Part shown: positions 40,250 to 50,266 of the stretch, in pieces | Position numbering within the stretch: position 1 is the stretch's first letter | How the letters are laid out: every line of letters starts with the position of its first letter | Source: Coriobacteriaceae bacterium | GTDB taxonomy: Bacteria > Actinomycetota > Coriobacteriia > Coriobacteriales > Atopobiaceae | Assembly: GCA_003862195.1 (NCBI GenBank) | Contig: QOUO01000002.1 | Location: 48,401 to 112,400 of the forward strand | DNA: 64,000 nt | Direction of reading: 5' to 3' | Translations under genes and position numbers: made by a program | The notes under the pieces: generated by a model | What the model saw: the letters and a program-made list of their open reading frames with translations, nothing else | What the model was told of the DNA's origin: nothing | The model's database searches: none

Positions 40250-41484
40250 TGGAATGCCTGGTCACAGTACAAATCGGCGGCCAGGACATCTCCTGCGGAA
40301 GGCTCTTTCAGAACGTTCGCCACGGCGAGGAGACGACCACGTTCTCCTACGACCCTTCCTATCTGTCGCATCCCAAGGCGTTTGCCTTGTGTCCAGACAT
40401 GCCGCTGGGACCGGGAACGTTCCATTCGTCCGGACTTCGTAACCTCCGGGCGTTCGAGGACTGCATGCCCGATCGATGGGGCCGCAACCTCCTGATGCGA
40501 TCGGAGCGAAATCAAGCGCGACTCGAGCAGCGTACCGAGCGGACCCTTTTTGAAGCCGACATGCTCTGCGGCGTGAGCGACTTCACCCGGCAAGGTGCCC
40601 TTCGCATCTGGAGTCCGGACGGCAGGGAGGCACTTGCCAAGGAGTCCGCGGGCGTACCGCGCGAGGTTGAGCTCCCCGCCCTCCTGAGTTCCGCTGACCT
40701 AGCGGTCGAGGACCTGAACGCAGACGTTCGGGACCTCGTGGCCGCGGGGTCAAGCCTCGGCGGAGCGAGGCCAAAGGCATCAATACAAGACACGGACGGC
40801 ACACTCCTCATCGCCAAGTTCCCAAAGGCGAGCGAAAGCCAAGCCGAGGATGTCTGCGCCTGGGAACACGTGTGCCTCCGCCTGATGAAAGCCTGCGGGA
40901 TAGCGGTTCCCCCCTCGAGGCTGACGCGCATTAAGGGACGCTCCGTGCTTCTCCTCGCGCGATTCGATCGCCGTGAAAAGCTGAGGGTCCCCTATATAAG
41001 CGGCCTGACCGCAGTGCAGGGCGATGATGGTGAGCGCTACTCCTACCTCGAGCTTGCGGAGTTTATCGAGGAGTCTGGGTCAAATCCGGACAGGGACCTT
41101 CCGGAGCTGTGGAGAAGAGCGGCGTTTTCCTGCGCAGTTGGGAATACCGATAACCATCTGCGCAACTACGGCTTCTTGTGGAACGGGAGCGGATGGGCGC
41201 TCTCTCCGGCATTCGATGTCAACCCAACGCCTGGCGACAACCAGAAGTATCTTGCCACCGCGCTTGACTTCGACAGGCCCGAAGCCGACCCAAGGATTGC
41301 GCTCGAGGTGTCAGACTACTTCCGCGTGTCCGAGGACCAGGCAAAGGCCTATATGAGAAAAACCGCCCACGTCCTGGAAGCATGGCCTGCCATAGCGCGA
41401 GGCGAGGGAATATCCGAAGCCTCAATCCAGCGCATGAGCTCGAACTTCCAAAGCGGGATTGCCTCGCTCGAAAGCACCAGCTGA
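40249..41484 (+). CDS. hipA: HipA-family serine/threonine kinase toxin
   Basis: 411 residues. Couple_hipA N-terminal domain (about 1-105) then the HipA kinase core: GSSLGGARPK (168-176, Ser-rich P loop that is inactivated by autophosphorylation), Lys190 in LLIAKF, the catalytic NTDNHLRNYGF (Asp301, His303) and the DFG-like FDVNP (Asp323). HipA kinases phosphorylate an aminoacyl-tRNA synthetase (GltX in E. coli) and cause persistence; the target here is unknown. All catalytic residues are intact. Confidence 0.88.
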   Translation: MECLVTVQIGGQDISCGRLFQNVRHGEETTTFSYDPSYLSHPKAFALCPDMPLGPGTFHSSGLRNLRAFEDCMPDRWGRNLLMRSERNQARLEQRTERTLFEADMLCGVSDFTRQGALRIWSPDGREALAKESAGVPREVELPALLSSADLAVEDLNADVRDLVAAGSSLGGARPKASIQDTDGTLLIAKFPKASESQAEDVCAWEHVCLRLMKACGIAVPPSRLTRIKGRSVLLLARFDRREKLRVPYISGLTAVQGDDGERYSYLELAEFIEESGSNPDRDLPELWRRAAFSCAVGNTDNHLRNYGFLWNGSGWALSPAFDVNPTPGDNQKYLATALDFDRPEADPRIALEVSDYFRVSEDQAKAYMRKTAHVLEAWPAIARGEGISEASIQRMSSNFQSGIASLESTS

Positions 41485-41599
41485 GCGAGAGGGTTCTTCC
41501 CCAGCGCGACGCAAATGCGGCGGCCACCCTCCTCGGGTTGCCGCCGCATCCATGCTTGCGCCTTGATCTGTGCGGGACGCCTTCGCGGGGCGCTACCGC

Positions 41600-42484
<885 letters not shown>

Positions 42485-42544
42485 GTGAAGTCTCCTTATA
42501 AGGCCAATCGTTGTTCTCATCCCCACCTTAGCGCTTGGGCGTGG

Positions 42545-43129
42545 CTACTGCTCGCGGAACGTGATCTTACCCGTGGCGGGGTCCATCGAGTCCACGATGG
42601 CGAGGGACTCGAGGTGGTAGCCGCGCTCCCGCAGGCTCTTGCCGCCCGGCTGGAAGCCCTTCTCCACCGCGATGCCGATGCCCGTCACGCTGACGCCCGC
42701 GTCCTCGCAAATCTGGAGCAGGCCGTTGAGGGCGCAGCCATTTGCAAGGAAGTCATCGATTATGAGCACGTGCTCCCCCGGGGTCAGGAAGCGCTTCGCC
42801 ACGATCACGTGGTAGTCGCGGCCGTGGGTGTAGGAATGTATCTGCGTGCGATATTGCGAGCCGTCCAGGTTGATGGACTCGGTCTTGCGCGCGAACACCA
42901 CGGGCACGTTGCCAAAGTGGCGGGCGGCCACGCAGGCGATGCCGATGCCCGAGGCCTCGATCGTGAGGATCTTGTCCACCGGCTCGCCCGCGAACAGACG
43001 CGCCCACTCGGCGCCCATGTGGTCATACAGCTGCGTGTCGCAGCGGTGGTTGAGGAAGCTGTCCACCTTGAGCACGTCGCCCTCGCGGACGATGCCCTCG
43101 CTCAGTATGCGGTCCTCAAGCTCCTTCAT
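42545..43129 (-). CDS. xpt: Xanthine phosphoribosyltransferase
   Basis: 194 residues from the ATG at 43129. Salvages xanthine (or hypoxanthine/guanine) with PRPP. Begins [12 protein letters not shown], has [27 protein letters not shown], and the PRPP-binding loop [13 protein letters not shown] with the two acidic residues. The family is often under a purine riboswitch in Firmicutes; I see none in the short upstream region. GGGG lies ten bases before the start. Confidence 0.9.
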   Translation of the reverse strand: MKELEDRILSEGIVREGDVLKVDSFLNHRCDTQLYDHMGAEWARLFAGEPVDKILTIEASGIGIACVAARHFGNVPVVFARKTESINLDGSQYRTQIHSYTHGRDYHVIVAKRFLTPGEHVLIIDDFLANGCALNGLLQICEDAGVSVTGIGIAVEKGFQPGGKSLRERGYHLESLAIVDSMDPATGKITFREQ

Positions 43130-43319
43130 GTGCGTGCCCCGTTTCCTCGTGCAGCCCCGTTTTTTGTGCCTAACAGGATAGCAGGAGGGGCGGCAGGCAG
43201 GTGCAAGCGATGTGCCACTCACGCAGCTCACACGTAAGCGGTACGTCTGATAGCCTGTGACCAGGACGCAGCCGCGCGGCCGGCGCGCGGCACAGGCAGA
43301 CGCAAGCTTGGGGGCGACG

Positions 43320-43673
43320 ATGGCGGGTACGGACAAGGTGTTTGGCATGCACTTTGGCAGGGTGTGGCAGTGCCTGGTGAACAAGGCCGTCCGCAAGGGC
43401 CGCGCCGAGGACGAGGTGTTTGCCGTGACGCAGTGGATGACGGGCTACACCCGCGCGGAGCTCGAGGCGCTGGCCACAGGCGACGCCACCTACGGCGACT
43501 TCCTGCACGGTGCCCCGCACATGAACCCGGAGCGCCTCAAGGTAAGGGGCAGCATATGCGGCGTGCGCGTGCAGGACATACAGGACCCCATGACGCGCGA
43601 CATGCGTGTGCTGGACAAGCTGGTCGACGAGCTCGCCCACGGCAAGCCGGTGGAGAAGATCGTCCATCCCTAG
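43320..43673 (+). CDS. DUF2200 family protein
   Basis: 117 residues, ATG at 43320. It matches the DUF2200 pattern through its length: [73 protein letters not shown]. Small cytoplasmic proteins of unknown function. Divergent from xpt. A direct repeat of the recurring CTTCTC motif follows it. Confidence 0.8.
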   Translation: MAGTDKVFGMHFGRVWQCLVNKAVRKGRAEDEVFAVTQWMTGYTRAELEALATGDATYGDFLHGAPHMNPERLKVRGSICGVRVQDIQDPMTRDMRVLDKLVDELAHGKPVEKIVHP

Positions 43674-43694
43674 CCGTGACCGGCTCGGGATGAT

Positions 43695-43724
43695 CGTCCT
43701 TCTCGCCCGCAGCGTCCTTCTCCC
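43695..43724. repeat. Tandem direct repeat of the recurring motif
   Basis: CGTCCTTCTCGCCCG (43695-43709) and CGTCCTTCTCCCC (43713-43725) follow one another at 18 bases, between the DUF2200 stop and the binding-protein promoter. Confidence 0.55.
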
Positions 43725-43847
43725 CTCCCCTGGCGCCGCGTCCGAATGGGCGCGTTTGTTACGAGTTATTTCCTATTGAATTGCTGGGATTTACAAGCGG
43801 CTAGAATCGACCCTGACGCTTTCTTAACCCGAGTTTGGAGGAAAACG

Positions 43848-44765
43848 ATGGAGCGCAACAGCATCCGCACTGCCAACCTTGACCGCAGGGGCTTCGTGGG
43901 CCTCATGGCCCTGGGGACCATGGGCATGATGGGCGCGCTCGCGGGATGCGGCGAATCCGGTAGCGACGCGAGCGGTAGCTCGTCCAGCTCCAGCTCGAGC
44001 TCCAAGTCGTCCTCCAAGGCGCTGGCCGGCAAGAAGCTCACGTTTGTGGGCGACGACGCCTTTGCCCCCTACCGCTACGTCAAGACCGTGGGCGGAAAGA
44101 AGAAGGTCGTTGGCCTCGACATCGCGATTGCGGACGAGATGGCCAAGCGTCTGGGCTTTACCTACACGTTCGAGGCGCAGGAGTTCTCCGCGACGCTGGC
44201 GTCCGTTCAGTCGAGCAAGACCTCGTTCACGATGGCGATGTCCTCAAACACGGAGCGCGAGAAGACCTTCGACTTCACGCGCGGCTACTACGAGCCGCTG
44301 GTGGGCGTCCTGACCAAGGGCGGCACGGCCATCACCAAGGTGTCCGAGCTCAAGGGCAAGAGCATCGCCTGCACCACCGGCACCGTGCAGAACAAGTTCA
44401 TCGAGGCCGTGCTGCCGGACGGCGACATTCACACCTACGACGGCGGCAGCCAGTGCCTGCAGGAGGTCCTTGCCGGCCGCATTGACGCGTACCTGTGCGA
44501 CGGCGCGGAGGGCCAGTCCATGCGAGACGCCAACAAGGGCCTGGTGCTGGGCCTGCTTGCCCGCAAGGACACCCAGGACTACGTGGGCGTCTACCGCGTG
44601 ATGGCCACCAAGGGCGCAAGCTTTGTGTCCGCCTTCGACAAGTGCATCGGCGAGATGCTGAAGGACGGCACGATCGACAAGTACATTGGCAAGTACGTGG
44701 GCAAGGACTTCGAGTGGGGCGACGACACGAGTGCCGCCGGCACCGCCACGAAGGGCGTAAACTAG
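43848..44765 (+). CDS. Amino acid ABC transporter substrate-binding lipoprotein
   Basis: 305 residues from the ATG at 43848 behind GGAGG. Signal peptide with a twin-arginine-like DRRGF and lipobox LAGC (Cys34 region), a serine-rich linker, then a family 3 solute-binding domain (FVGDDAFAPYRYV, GLDIAIADEMAKRLGFTYTFE, TFDFTRGYYEP, GRIDAYLCDG). It should bind a polar amino acid and hand it to the permease encoded 32 bases downstream. No ATPase gene is next to the pair. Confidence 0.87.
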   Translation: MERNSIRTANLDRRGFVGLMALGTMGMMGALAGCGESGSDASGSSSSSSSSSKSSSKALAGKKLTFVGDDAFAPYRYVKTVGGKKKVVGLDIAIADEMAKRLGFTYTFEAQEFSATLASVQSSKTSFTMAMSSNTEREKTFDFTRGYYEPLVGVLTKGGTAITKVSELKGKSIACTTGTVQNKFIEAVLPDGDIHTYDGGSQCLQEVLAGRIDAYLCDGAEGQSMRDANKGLVLGLLARKDTQDYVGVYRVMATKGASFVSAFDKCIGEMLKDGTIDKYIGKYVGKDFEWGDDTSAAGTATKGVN

Positions 44766-44797
44766 GGCGACCGCACATCCCGAGCACCCGTGGAGCC

Positions 44798-45466
44798 ATG
44801 GACCTGAACTTCTCGATAGTAGAACCGTATGCGTCAATGTTCTGGAGCGGCCTCGCCGTCACCCTGGAGGTGACGGGGGCCGCCCTGGTTCTTGCGTTTG
44901 CCTTGGGCTTCGTGATCGCGGTGCTCAAGGTGATCGACTGCAAGCCGCTACGCCTCGTGCTCGACTTCTACACATCGCTCTTCCGCGGCATCCCGCTGAT
45001 CGTGCTGCTGTTTATTGCATACTTTGCGACGCCGCAGCTGACGGGCTACAAGATATCGATGTTCACGGCGTCCGTGCTCACGCTGGGACTCAACGGGTCG
45101 GCCACCGTGTCCGAGACGGTCCGCGGCGGCATCCAGGGCGTGAGCCAGGGGCAGTACGACGCCGCGCGCTCGCTCGGCATGCGCTACGTGCCCATGATGG
45201 TGCACGTGATCATCCCGCAGGCGCTGCTTTCCGTGGCGCCGTCGCTCGTGAACGAGGTGATCACGGTGCTCAAGAGCTCGAGCCTCGTGGCCACGATCGG
45301 CCTTGCGGACATGATGCGCGCGGCGGAAAGCGTGCAGGCGCTCACGTACCGCGCCTTCGAGCCGTTTGTGCTGGTGGCGGCCATCTATTACGTGATCGTG
45401 ATGGCGCTGGTGGCCGTGGGCAAGCGCGTGGAGCGCCACGTGCGCCGCATGCAGTCCGGCAGCTAG
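44798..45466 (+). CDS. Amino acid ABC transporter permease (HisM/GlnP type)
   Basis: 222 residues, ATG at 44798 with GGAG upstream; about five membrane helices. The EAA loop is clear: SETVRGGIQGVSQGQYDAARSLGM, where the cytoplasmic ATPase docks. Partner of the binding protein upstream. The following gene is convergent, so the ATP-binding subunit must be encoded elsewhere or be shared with another transporter. Confidence 0.88.
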   Translation: MDLNFSIVEPYASMFWSGLAVTLEVTGAALVLAFALGFVIAVLKVIDCKPLRLVLDFYTSLFRGIPLIVLLFIAYFATPQLTGYKISMFTASVLTLGLNGSATVSETVRGGIQGVSQGQYDAARSLGMRYVPMMVHVIIPQALLSVAPSLVNEVITVLKSSSLVATIGLADMMRAAESVQALTYRAFEPFVLVAAIYYVIVMALVAVGKRVERHVRRMQSGS

Positions 45467-45501
45467 GTGCAAGGGAGCCGGCCGCGTTCCCGCGCGGCGC
45501 G

Positions 45502-45990
45502 CTAGCGGTAGCGCCGCCTCCACACCAGGTATGAGTACAGCACTGTCCAGATTGACCCGCCAATGACCAGGGCGAGAAGGACCGCGAACACGGCCGCGTC
45601 CGGCATCAGGGGCGAAAGCACCCCCAGCGCCACGAGCCCGACGCCCATCGCCACGAACGTCCGCCCTCCCATGCGCTGCGACTTCTGCCACACCACCGGG
45701 TCCGCAAGCGCCCACGGCGTCTTGACGCCAAAGCTGTAGTTGCGGCTCACGCGCGGCACCACCCAGAACAGGGCGACAAGCGCCACGGGCAGCAGGTCGA
45801 GCAGGAGCTCCACCTGCTTGGGACTCGTCGCGTTGACGGCGCCGCTCACGCCCCAGTGCGAGGGTATCCGAGCGGGAAGCCACGGATACACGGCAAGGTG
45901 CCCCGCGATGCTCGCGCCGCAGATAACCGCAAGCGCGACCACCGTGCGCCTGCCAAAGCGCGGGATCCCGTCGTTCGCGTTCGCCCCCAT
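45502..45990 (-). CDS. SdpI-family membrane protein (DUF1648 plus SdpI domain)
   Basis: 162 residues. Four or so hydrophobic segments; N-terminal DUF1648 (AVYPWLPARIPSHWGVSGAVNAT) followed by the SdpI domain with NYSFGVKTPWALADPVVWQKSQRMGG. In Bacillus subtilis SdpI gives immunity to the killing peptide SDP and controls the repressor SdpR. Here the ArsR gene is directly upstream (stop and start one base apart), the same sdpRI layout, but no sdpABC toxin genes are present. Confidence 0.82.
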   Translation of the reverse strand: MGANANDGIPRFGRRTVVALAVICGASIAGHLAVYPWLPARIPSHWGVSGAVNATSPKQVELLLDLLPVALVALFWVVPRVSRNYSFGVKTPWALADPVVWQKSQRMGGRTFVAMGVGLVALGVLSPLMPDAAVFAVLLALVIGGSIWTVLYSYLVWRRRYR

Positions 45991-45991
45991 G

Positions 45992-46267
45992 TCAGCCTTC
46001 CCTTCCGGATGCCTGGCTCACGTCCACGAGCCACTTCATGATGTCCTGAAAGACCGTGGTGTTGAGGTGATAGATGACGTTCTGGCCGGAGCGCTTGCTG
46101 GTCACGAGCCCAGCCGCCTTGAGGACCCCCAGGTGGTTGCTGACGGACGGCTTGGACATCTGGAAGTTGTCCGCTATCTGCCCCGCCGTCATGTCGCCAT
46201 CGGACAGCAGCTCAAGAATGCGCCGCCGCGTCGGGTCACCAAGCGCCTTGAACGCGTCACCCACCAT
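45992..46267 (-). CDS. ArsR-family regulator, SdpR-like
   Basis: 91 residues. Winged helix of the ArsR type: FKALGDPTRRRILELLSDGDMTAGQIADNFQMSKPSVSNHLGVLKAAGLVTSKRSGQNVIYHLN. It lacks the cysteine pairs of metal sensors, which fits SdpR-type autorepressors that respond to a partner membrane protein. Translationally coupled to the SdpI gene; an exact ArsR-type palindrome lies in the divergent promoter region. Confidence 0.85.
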   Translation of the reverse strand: MVGDAFKALGDPTRRRILELLSDGDMTAGQIADNFQMSKPSVSNHLGVLKAAGLVTSKRSGQNVIYHLNTTVFQDIMKWLVDVSQASGREG

Positions 46268-46307
46268 GACACCTCACCTCCGTCACGAGCATCGTACCCT
46301 GGCGGCC

Positions 46308-46377
46308 GTTCTTCTCGCCCGACTAACTGCGTATTTAGATGTTTGTCTAAATGTCTACACAAACGGGCGAGAAGAAC
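46308..46377. promoter_or_regulatory. ArsR operator framed by a 14-base inverted pair of the recurring motif
   Basis: ATTTAGA (46333-46339) and TCTAAAT (46346-46352) are a classic ArsR/SdpR-type operator. Outside it, GTTCTTCTCGCCCG (46308-46321) and CGGGCGAGAAGAAC (46364-46377) are exact complements. The promoter region serves sdpR-like (minus) and TMEM175 (plus) genes. Confidence 0.7.
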
Positions 46378-46449
46378 CGCGGCCAACGGCGCAACGCCCC
46401 CGCGGCCTGCGCTATTCTTTCTTGCAGAAAACTTTGCGGAGGGAGCAGT

Positions 46450-47085
<636 letters not shown>

Positions 47086-47197
47086 GCGCGGGCGAGCCCC
47101 ACAGGGTCGGCGTCAAGGCAAAACCGCACGAAGTGACACTGGCGCAAAGGCTCGCGATAGACATAGGAAAGTTAATCGAAAGCGGCGTGGCGTATCA

Positions 47198-47231
47198 TGC
47201 CCCTCACCCATTGGACCAGCGGAGAGGGGCA
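47198..47231 (+). promoter_or_regulatory. Hairpin sequestering the ribosome site of the Rpn gene
   Basis: TGCCCCTC (47198-47205) is the exact complement of GAGGGGCA (47224-47231), which contains the Shine-Dalgarno sequence ahead of the ATG at 47236. TATCAT at 47193-47198 could be the -10. Confidence 0.45.
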
Positions 47232-47235
47232 CGGC

Positions 47236-48069
47236 ATGACACGCGACGCGATTGACTTCGAGAGCATCACGATCACGGACGATCTGATGTTTGGGACGGT
47301 GTTCCAGGACCCGGAGCTCTGTCGGGGGCTGATTGAGATGATCCTGGGCATCAAGGTACGGGACCTCCAGTTTGTGCAACGCCAGGCCTGGCTCGACGCG
47401 GGTCCGCTCTCGCGCGCGGGCATAGTGGACCTGCTGGTGCGGGACGCCGACGGCAACGAGTACGACATCGAGATGCAGAACGTCGCCACGCCGGACATCG
47501 TCTTCCGCGCGCGGAGGTACCTCTCGCTCGTCGACCTGAGCATGCTCGACCGCGGCCAGCGCTTTGAGGAGGCAGGCGGCGCGGTGGTGATCTTCATCTG
47601 CGCAAACGACCCGTTTGGGGACGGGTGGAAGCGCTACGAGTACCCCAGGCAATGCCGCGAGACCGGACGCCCGCTTGGCGACCGGACCAACATCGTGTTC
47701 GTGAACGCGAAGGGGACCAAGGGCGAGCTCGGTGACGGATTTGACGCGTTTCTCCAATACCTTTCGAACGATACTGTCATCAGGAGCGATTACGTCAGGC
47801 GCGTGAACGACGCGGTCCAAACCTACCGCGACGACCCCAAGTGGAGGAGGTTCAGGATGCTCTGGTCCGAGAAGTACCGCGACGAGATTGCCGACGCCAT
47901 GCAAGCCGGGCGCAAGGAAGGTCTTGAAGAGGGTGCCAAGAAGTGCGGGGCCCAGCTCGCGCGGCTCGCCCGTGAGATGGATTCGAGAGGCAGGTCTGCC
48001 GAGTTCATGTCCGCCCTGGAGGACGGGGAGAAGATCGACCGTCTGTTGGATGAATTCCACCTCGCCTAG
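47236..48069 (+). CDS. Rpn-family nuclease (PD-(D/E)XK, putative transposase annotation)
   Basis: 277 residues from the ATG at 47236. N-terminal PD-(D/E)XK nuclease fold: ITDDLMFGTVFQDPELCRGLIEMILGI, SRAGIVDLLVRDADGNEYDIEMQN (Asp, then Glu-x-Gln of the active site) and RARRYLSLVDLSML. Rpn proteins nick DNA and promote recA-independent recombination; they often carry C-terminal helical repeats, here MLWSEKYRDEIADAM and the following charged helix to FHLA. A damaged copy of that tail follows directly. Confidence 0.82.
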   Translation: MTRDAIDFESITITDDLMFGTVFQDPELCRGLIEMILGIKVRDLQFVQRQAWLDAGPLSRAGIVDLLVRDADGNEYDIEMQNVATPDIVFRARRYLSLVDLSMLDRGQRFEEAGGAVVIFICANDPFGDGWKRYEYPRQCRETGRPLGDRTNIVFVNAKGTKGELGDGFDAFLQYLSNDTVIRSDYVRRVNDAVQTYRDDPKWRRFRMLWSEKYRDEIADAMQAGRKEGLEEGAKKCGAQLARLAREMDSRGRSAEFMSALEDGEKIDRLLDEFHLA

Positions 48070-48138
48070 CCACATCATGCAAGAGCATCCAGACGAGGAG
48101 CTCGCGAACAACGCGCCCAACGGGGGTCGTCACGACTG

Positions 48139-48435
48139 AAGCGGAGGAAACGTACGATGCTCTGGTCCGAAAAGTACCGTAACGAGATCGCCGATGCCAT
48201 GAGAGCTGGACGCGAGGAGGCGTTTAAGAAGAGTTACGAGGAGGGCTTTGCAGAGGGCTTCGCGGAGGGCCTTGCGAAGGGAGCCAGGGAGTACGATGCC
48301 CAGCTGGCAAGACTTGCGCAAGAGCTGGAAGCGCGAGGGCGATCTTCCGAGCTTATACCCGCACTGGAAGATAAGGAGAAGCACGCTCGTCTGTTGGATG
48401 AGTTTGGCATCAAACGACAGCTCTCCGATGATTGA
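48139..48435 (+). pseudogene. Duplicated C-terminal fragment of an Rpn-family gene
   Basis: From 48139 the DNA and protein follow the last third of the preceding Rpn gene: MLWSEKYRNEIADAMRAGREE, QLARLAQELEARGRSSELIPALED, LLDEFGI against MLWSEKYRDEIADAMQAGRKE, QLARLAREMDSRGRSAEFMSALED, LLDEFHL. No nuclease domain precedes it. A small insertion of EGFAEGFAEGLAKG repeats distinguishes it. An internal ATG at 48157 behind GGAGG could still express a 92-residue helical peptide, possibly the C-terminal short form seen in some Rpn loci. Confidence 0.7.
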
Positions 48436-48448
48436 CAAGTAGACGCGC

Positions 48449-48826
48449 CTAGTCATCCATGCCGGGACGGCGCCTCAGGCGCTTGACCTTGGCATGTCTG
48501 CTCTTCTCGTCCAGACGTCGGCGCACGGATGCCCGCGTCGGCTTGGTGGCGTGCCGCTTCTTGGGTCTTCTTGCGCGACGGGACAGCTCGGCCCTGATCT
48601 TCTTCAGGCACAGCTCGCGGTTTTGCAGCTGACTGCGCGACTCCCTGCTGACCACAGTGATGCCCGTGGGAACGTGGCACATGCGCACCGCGGAGTCCGC
48701 CGTGTTGACGCCCTGGCCACCGGGGCCGGACGCGTGGAAGGCCTCCGCGCGGCACTGCCGCGCAAGCTCGCTATCCGGAAGGCGAGAAAAGCGGGCGTAA
48801 TCGGCGTATGTCAGCTTCTTGTCCAT
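48449..48826 (-). CDS. ArfB/RF-H-like release factor with GGQ motif
   Basis: 125 residues. Only the catalytic RF-1 domain is present: the GGQ of SGPGGQGVNTADSAVR (residues 36-38), then RSQLQNRELCLKKIRAEL and a very basic C-terminus (RRARRPKKRHATKPTRASVRRRLDEKSRHAKVKRLRRR). The stop-codon-reading domains are missing. Proteins of this build (ArfB/YaeJ) hydrolyse peptidyl-tRNA on stalled ribosomes without a stop codon, the basic tail entering the mRNA channel. Convergent with the Rpn remnant. Confidence 0.8.
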   Translation of the reverse strand: MDKKLTYADYARFSRLPDSELARQCRAEAFHASGPGGQGVNTADSAVRMCHVPTGITVVSRESRSQLQNRELCLKKIRAELSRRARRPKKRHATKPTRASVRRRLDEKSRHAKVKRLRRRPGMDD

Positions 48827-48962
48827 GCGTCCACCTTACGCCACTGCATGCAGCCAGTCGAGCGCGGCAACGCCAATCGGACGCCCCCGTTTACCGCCGG
48901 GGCGCGACGACCCGCGGTGCCAGGGCGTACCATGATGCGAAGCAGCGAGACCAGGAGGCCGC

Positions 48963-49508
48963 ATGTCTGGATCCAAGTACATCTGCCCATGCAAGCACGT
49001 GACGGAGGAAGACATCCGCGAGGCGATAGCCAATGGCGCGACCAGCCTCAAGCAGGTTCGCAAGGCGACGGGCGCCGGCACCAAGTGCGGCAAGTGCAAG
49101 CCAGCCGTGAAGAAGCTGGTCAAGCGGCTGCTCGCCGAGCAGGAGACGACTGCGGAGCCGACGGTCGCGGCCGAACAGGCAGCCGCAGGCAAGCCGGCGG
49201 CCACGGCGGCGGACGCCACGTCCTTCTCGCCCAAGGCGGCACCCGTTGCCAGGGGAGAAGAGCGCGAGGTCCTTCGCGGGCGCGTCTATCGGCACTTCAA
49301 GGGGGACTACTATCTGGTGGAGGACGTCGCCCGCTACTCGGAGACCGGCGAGGAGCTTGTGATCTACCGTAAGCTGTACGGCGACGGTTCGCTCTGGGCA
49401 CGGCCGAGGGAGCTGTTCCTCTCCCCCGTCGACCGCAAGAAGTACCCGGACGCCACGCAGCACTGGCGCTTTGAGCTGCAGGAAATCGAAAGCGTCGCGG
49501 GCCACTAG
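48963..49508 (+). CDS. BFD-like [2Fe-2S] domain fused to DUF1653
   Basis: 181 residues, ATG at 48963 after GGAGG. Residues 1-55 form a BFD-type [2Fe-2S] domain: Cys8 and Cys10 (CPC), then Cys42 and Cys45 (CGKC), the CxC-31-CxxC spacing, with VTEEDIREAIANGATSLKQV between. An Ala/Glu/Pro linker runs to ~100. Residues ~105-175 are a DUF1653 domain (GRVYRHFKGDYYLVEDVAR, WARPRELFLSPV). BFD domains exchange electrons or release stored iron; DUF1653 has no known role. The combination in one chain is unusual. Confidence 0.75.
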   Translation: MSGSKYICPCKHVTEEDIREAIANGATSLKQVRKATGAGTKCGKCKPAVKKLVKRLLAEQETTAEPTVAAEQAAAGKPAATAADATSFSPKAAPVARGEEREVLRGRVYRHFKGDYYLVEDVARYSETGEELVIYRKLYGDGSLWARPRELFLSPVDRKKYPDATQHWRFELQEIESVAGH

Positions 49509-49573
49509 CGGCGGGCCGCGCGCGGATGACGGACGTTGGGCCGGGCACGACCCGGCGCGGAAGGGAAACGCAC

Positions 49574-50206
49574 ATGAAGGTATTGATGGTAAACGGAAGC
49601 CCACACAGGAACGGCTGCACCGCGCGGGCGCTGCGCGAGGTCGCGGGGCCGCTTCAGGCGGCCGGGATCGAGGTCGAGGACTTCTGGATCGGCAGCAGGG
49701 ACCTGGGAGGCTGCAAGGCCTGCGGCTACTGCGAGACGGCAGGCAAGTGCGTGATGAACGACAAGGTGAACGAGTTCTGCGCGCTCGCGGACCACGCGGA
49801 CGGCTTCGTGTTTGGCTCGCCCGTGTACTACGCCTCCATCGCCGGGCAGATGCGCTCGTTCCTGGACCGCGTCTTCTACTCCTCGCAGGGGTCGAGCCGC
49901 TTCTACATGAAGCCCGTCGCCGGCATCTCCAACTCGCGCCGTGCTGGCTGCGTGACCACGTATGACCAGTTCAACCACTACTTTGGCATTGGCAACATGC
50001 TCATCGTGTCCGGCACGTACTGGAACGAGACCCACGGCTTCACGCCCGAGGACGTGGAGAAGGACGCGGAGGGCCTGCGCTGCATGCGCGCCATCGGGCA
50101 GAACATGGCGTACGTGCTGAGGGCGAAGGAGGCCGCCGAGGCGGCGGGCGTGCTTCCGCCCGAGCCATTGAGCGGCCCGCTCACCAACTTCATGGACGGC
50201 AAGTAA
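49574..50206 (+). CDS. NAD(P)H-dependent FMN reductase, flavodoxin-like
   Basis: 210 residues from the ATG at 49574. Flavodoxin-like fold: VLMVNGSPHRNGCTARAL binds the FMN phosphate; a Cys-rich CKACGYCETAGKCVMNDK follows, then GSPVYYASIAGQMRSFLDR. It may reduce quinones or an iron/flavin partner, and the cysteines could bind a cluster or act in redox. Its neighbour 65 bases upstream is the BFD-DUF1653 gene, so a redox pair is possible. Terminator follows. Confidence 0.83.
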   Translation: MKVLMVNGSPHRNGCTARALREVAGPLQAAGIEVEDFWIGSRDLGGCKACGYCETAGKCVMNDKVNEFCALADHADGFVFGSPVYYASIAGQMRSFLDRVFYSSQGSSRFYMKPVAGISNSRRAGCVTTYDQFNHYFGIGNMLIVSGTYWNETHGFTPEDVEKDAEGLRCMRAIGQNMAYVLRAKEAAEAAGVLPPEPLSGPLTNFMDGK

Positions 50207-50266
50207 CCGACAGAGAGCCAGCCGGCACGTGGTGGACCGGCGCGCGACCGGCAGCCAGACGCAAGC

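Noticed and set aside
42545..43320. A purine riboswitch ahead of xpt
   Set aside because: The upstream region lacks the conserved loop sequences of the purine aptamer; only ordinary GC-rich sequence is present.
47236..48435. A mobile element built on the Rpn gene (often annotated as putative transposase)
   Set aside because: Rpn proteins are nucleases without element ends; I see no terminal inverted repeats or target duplications around the locus.
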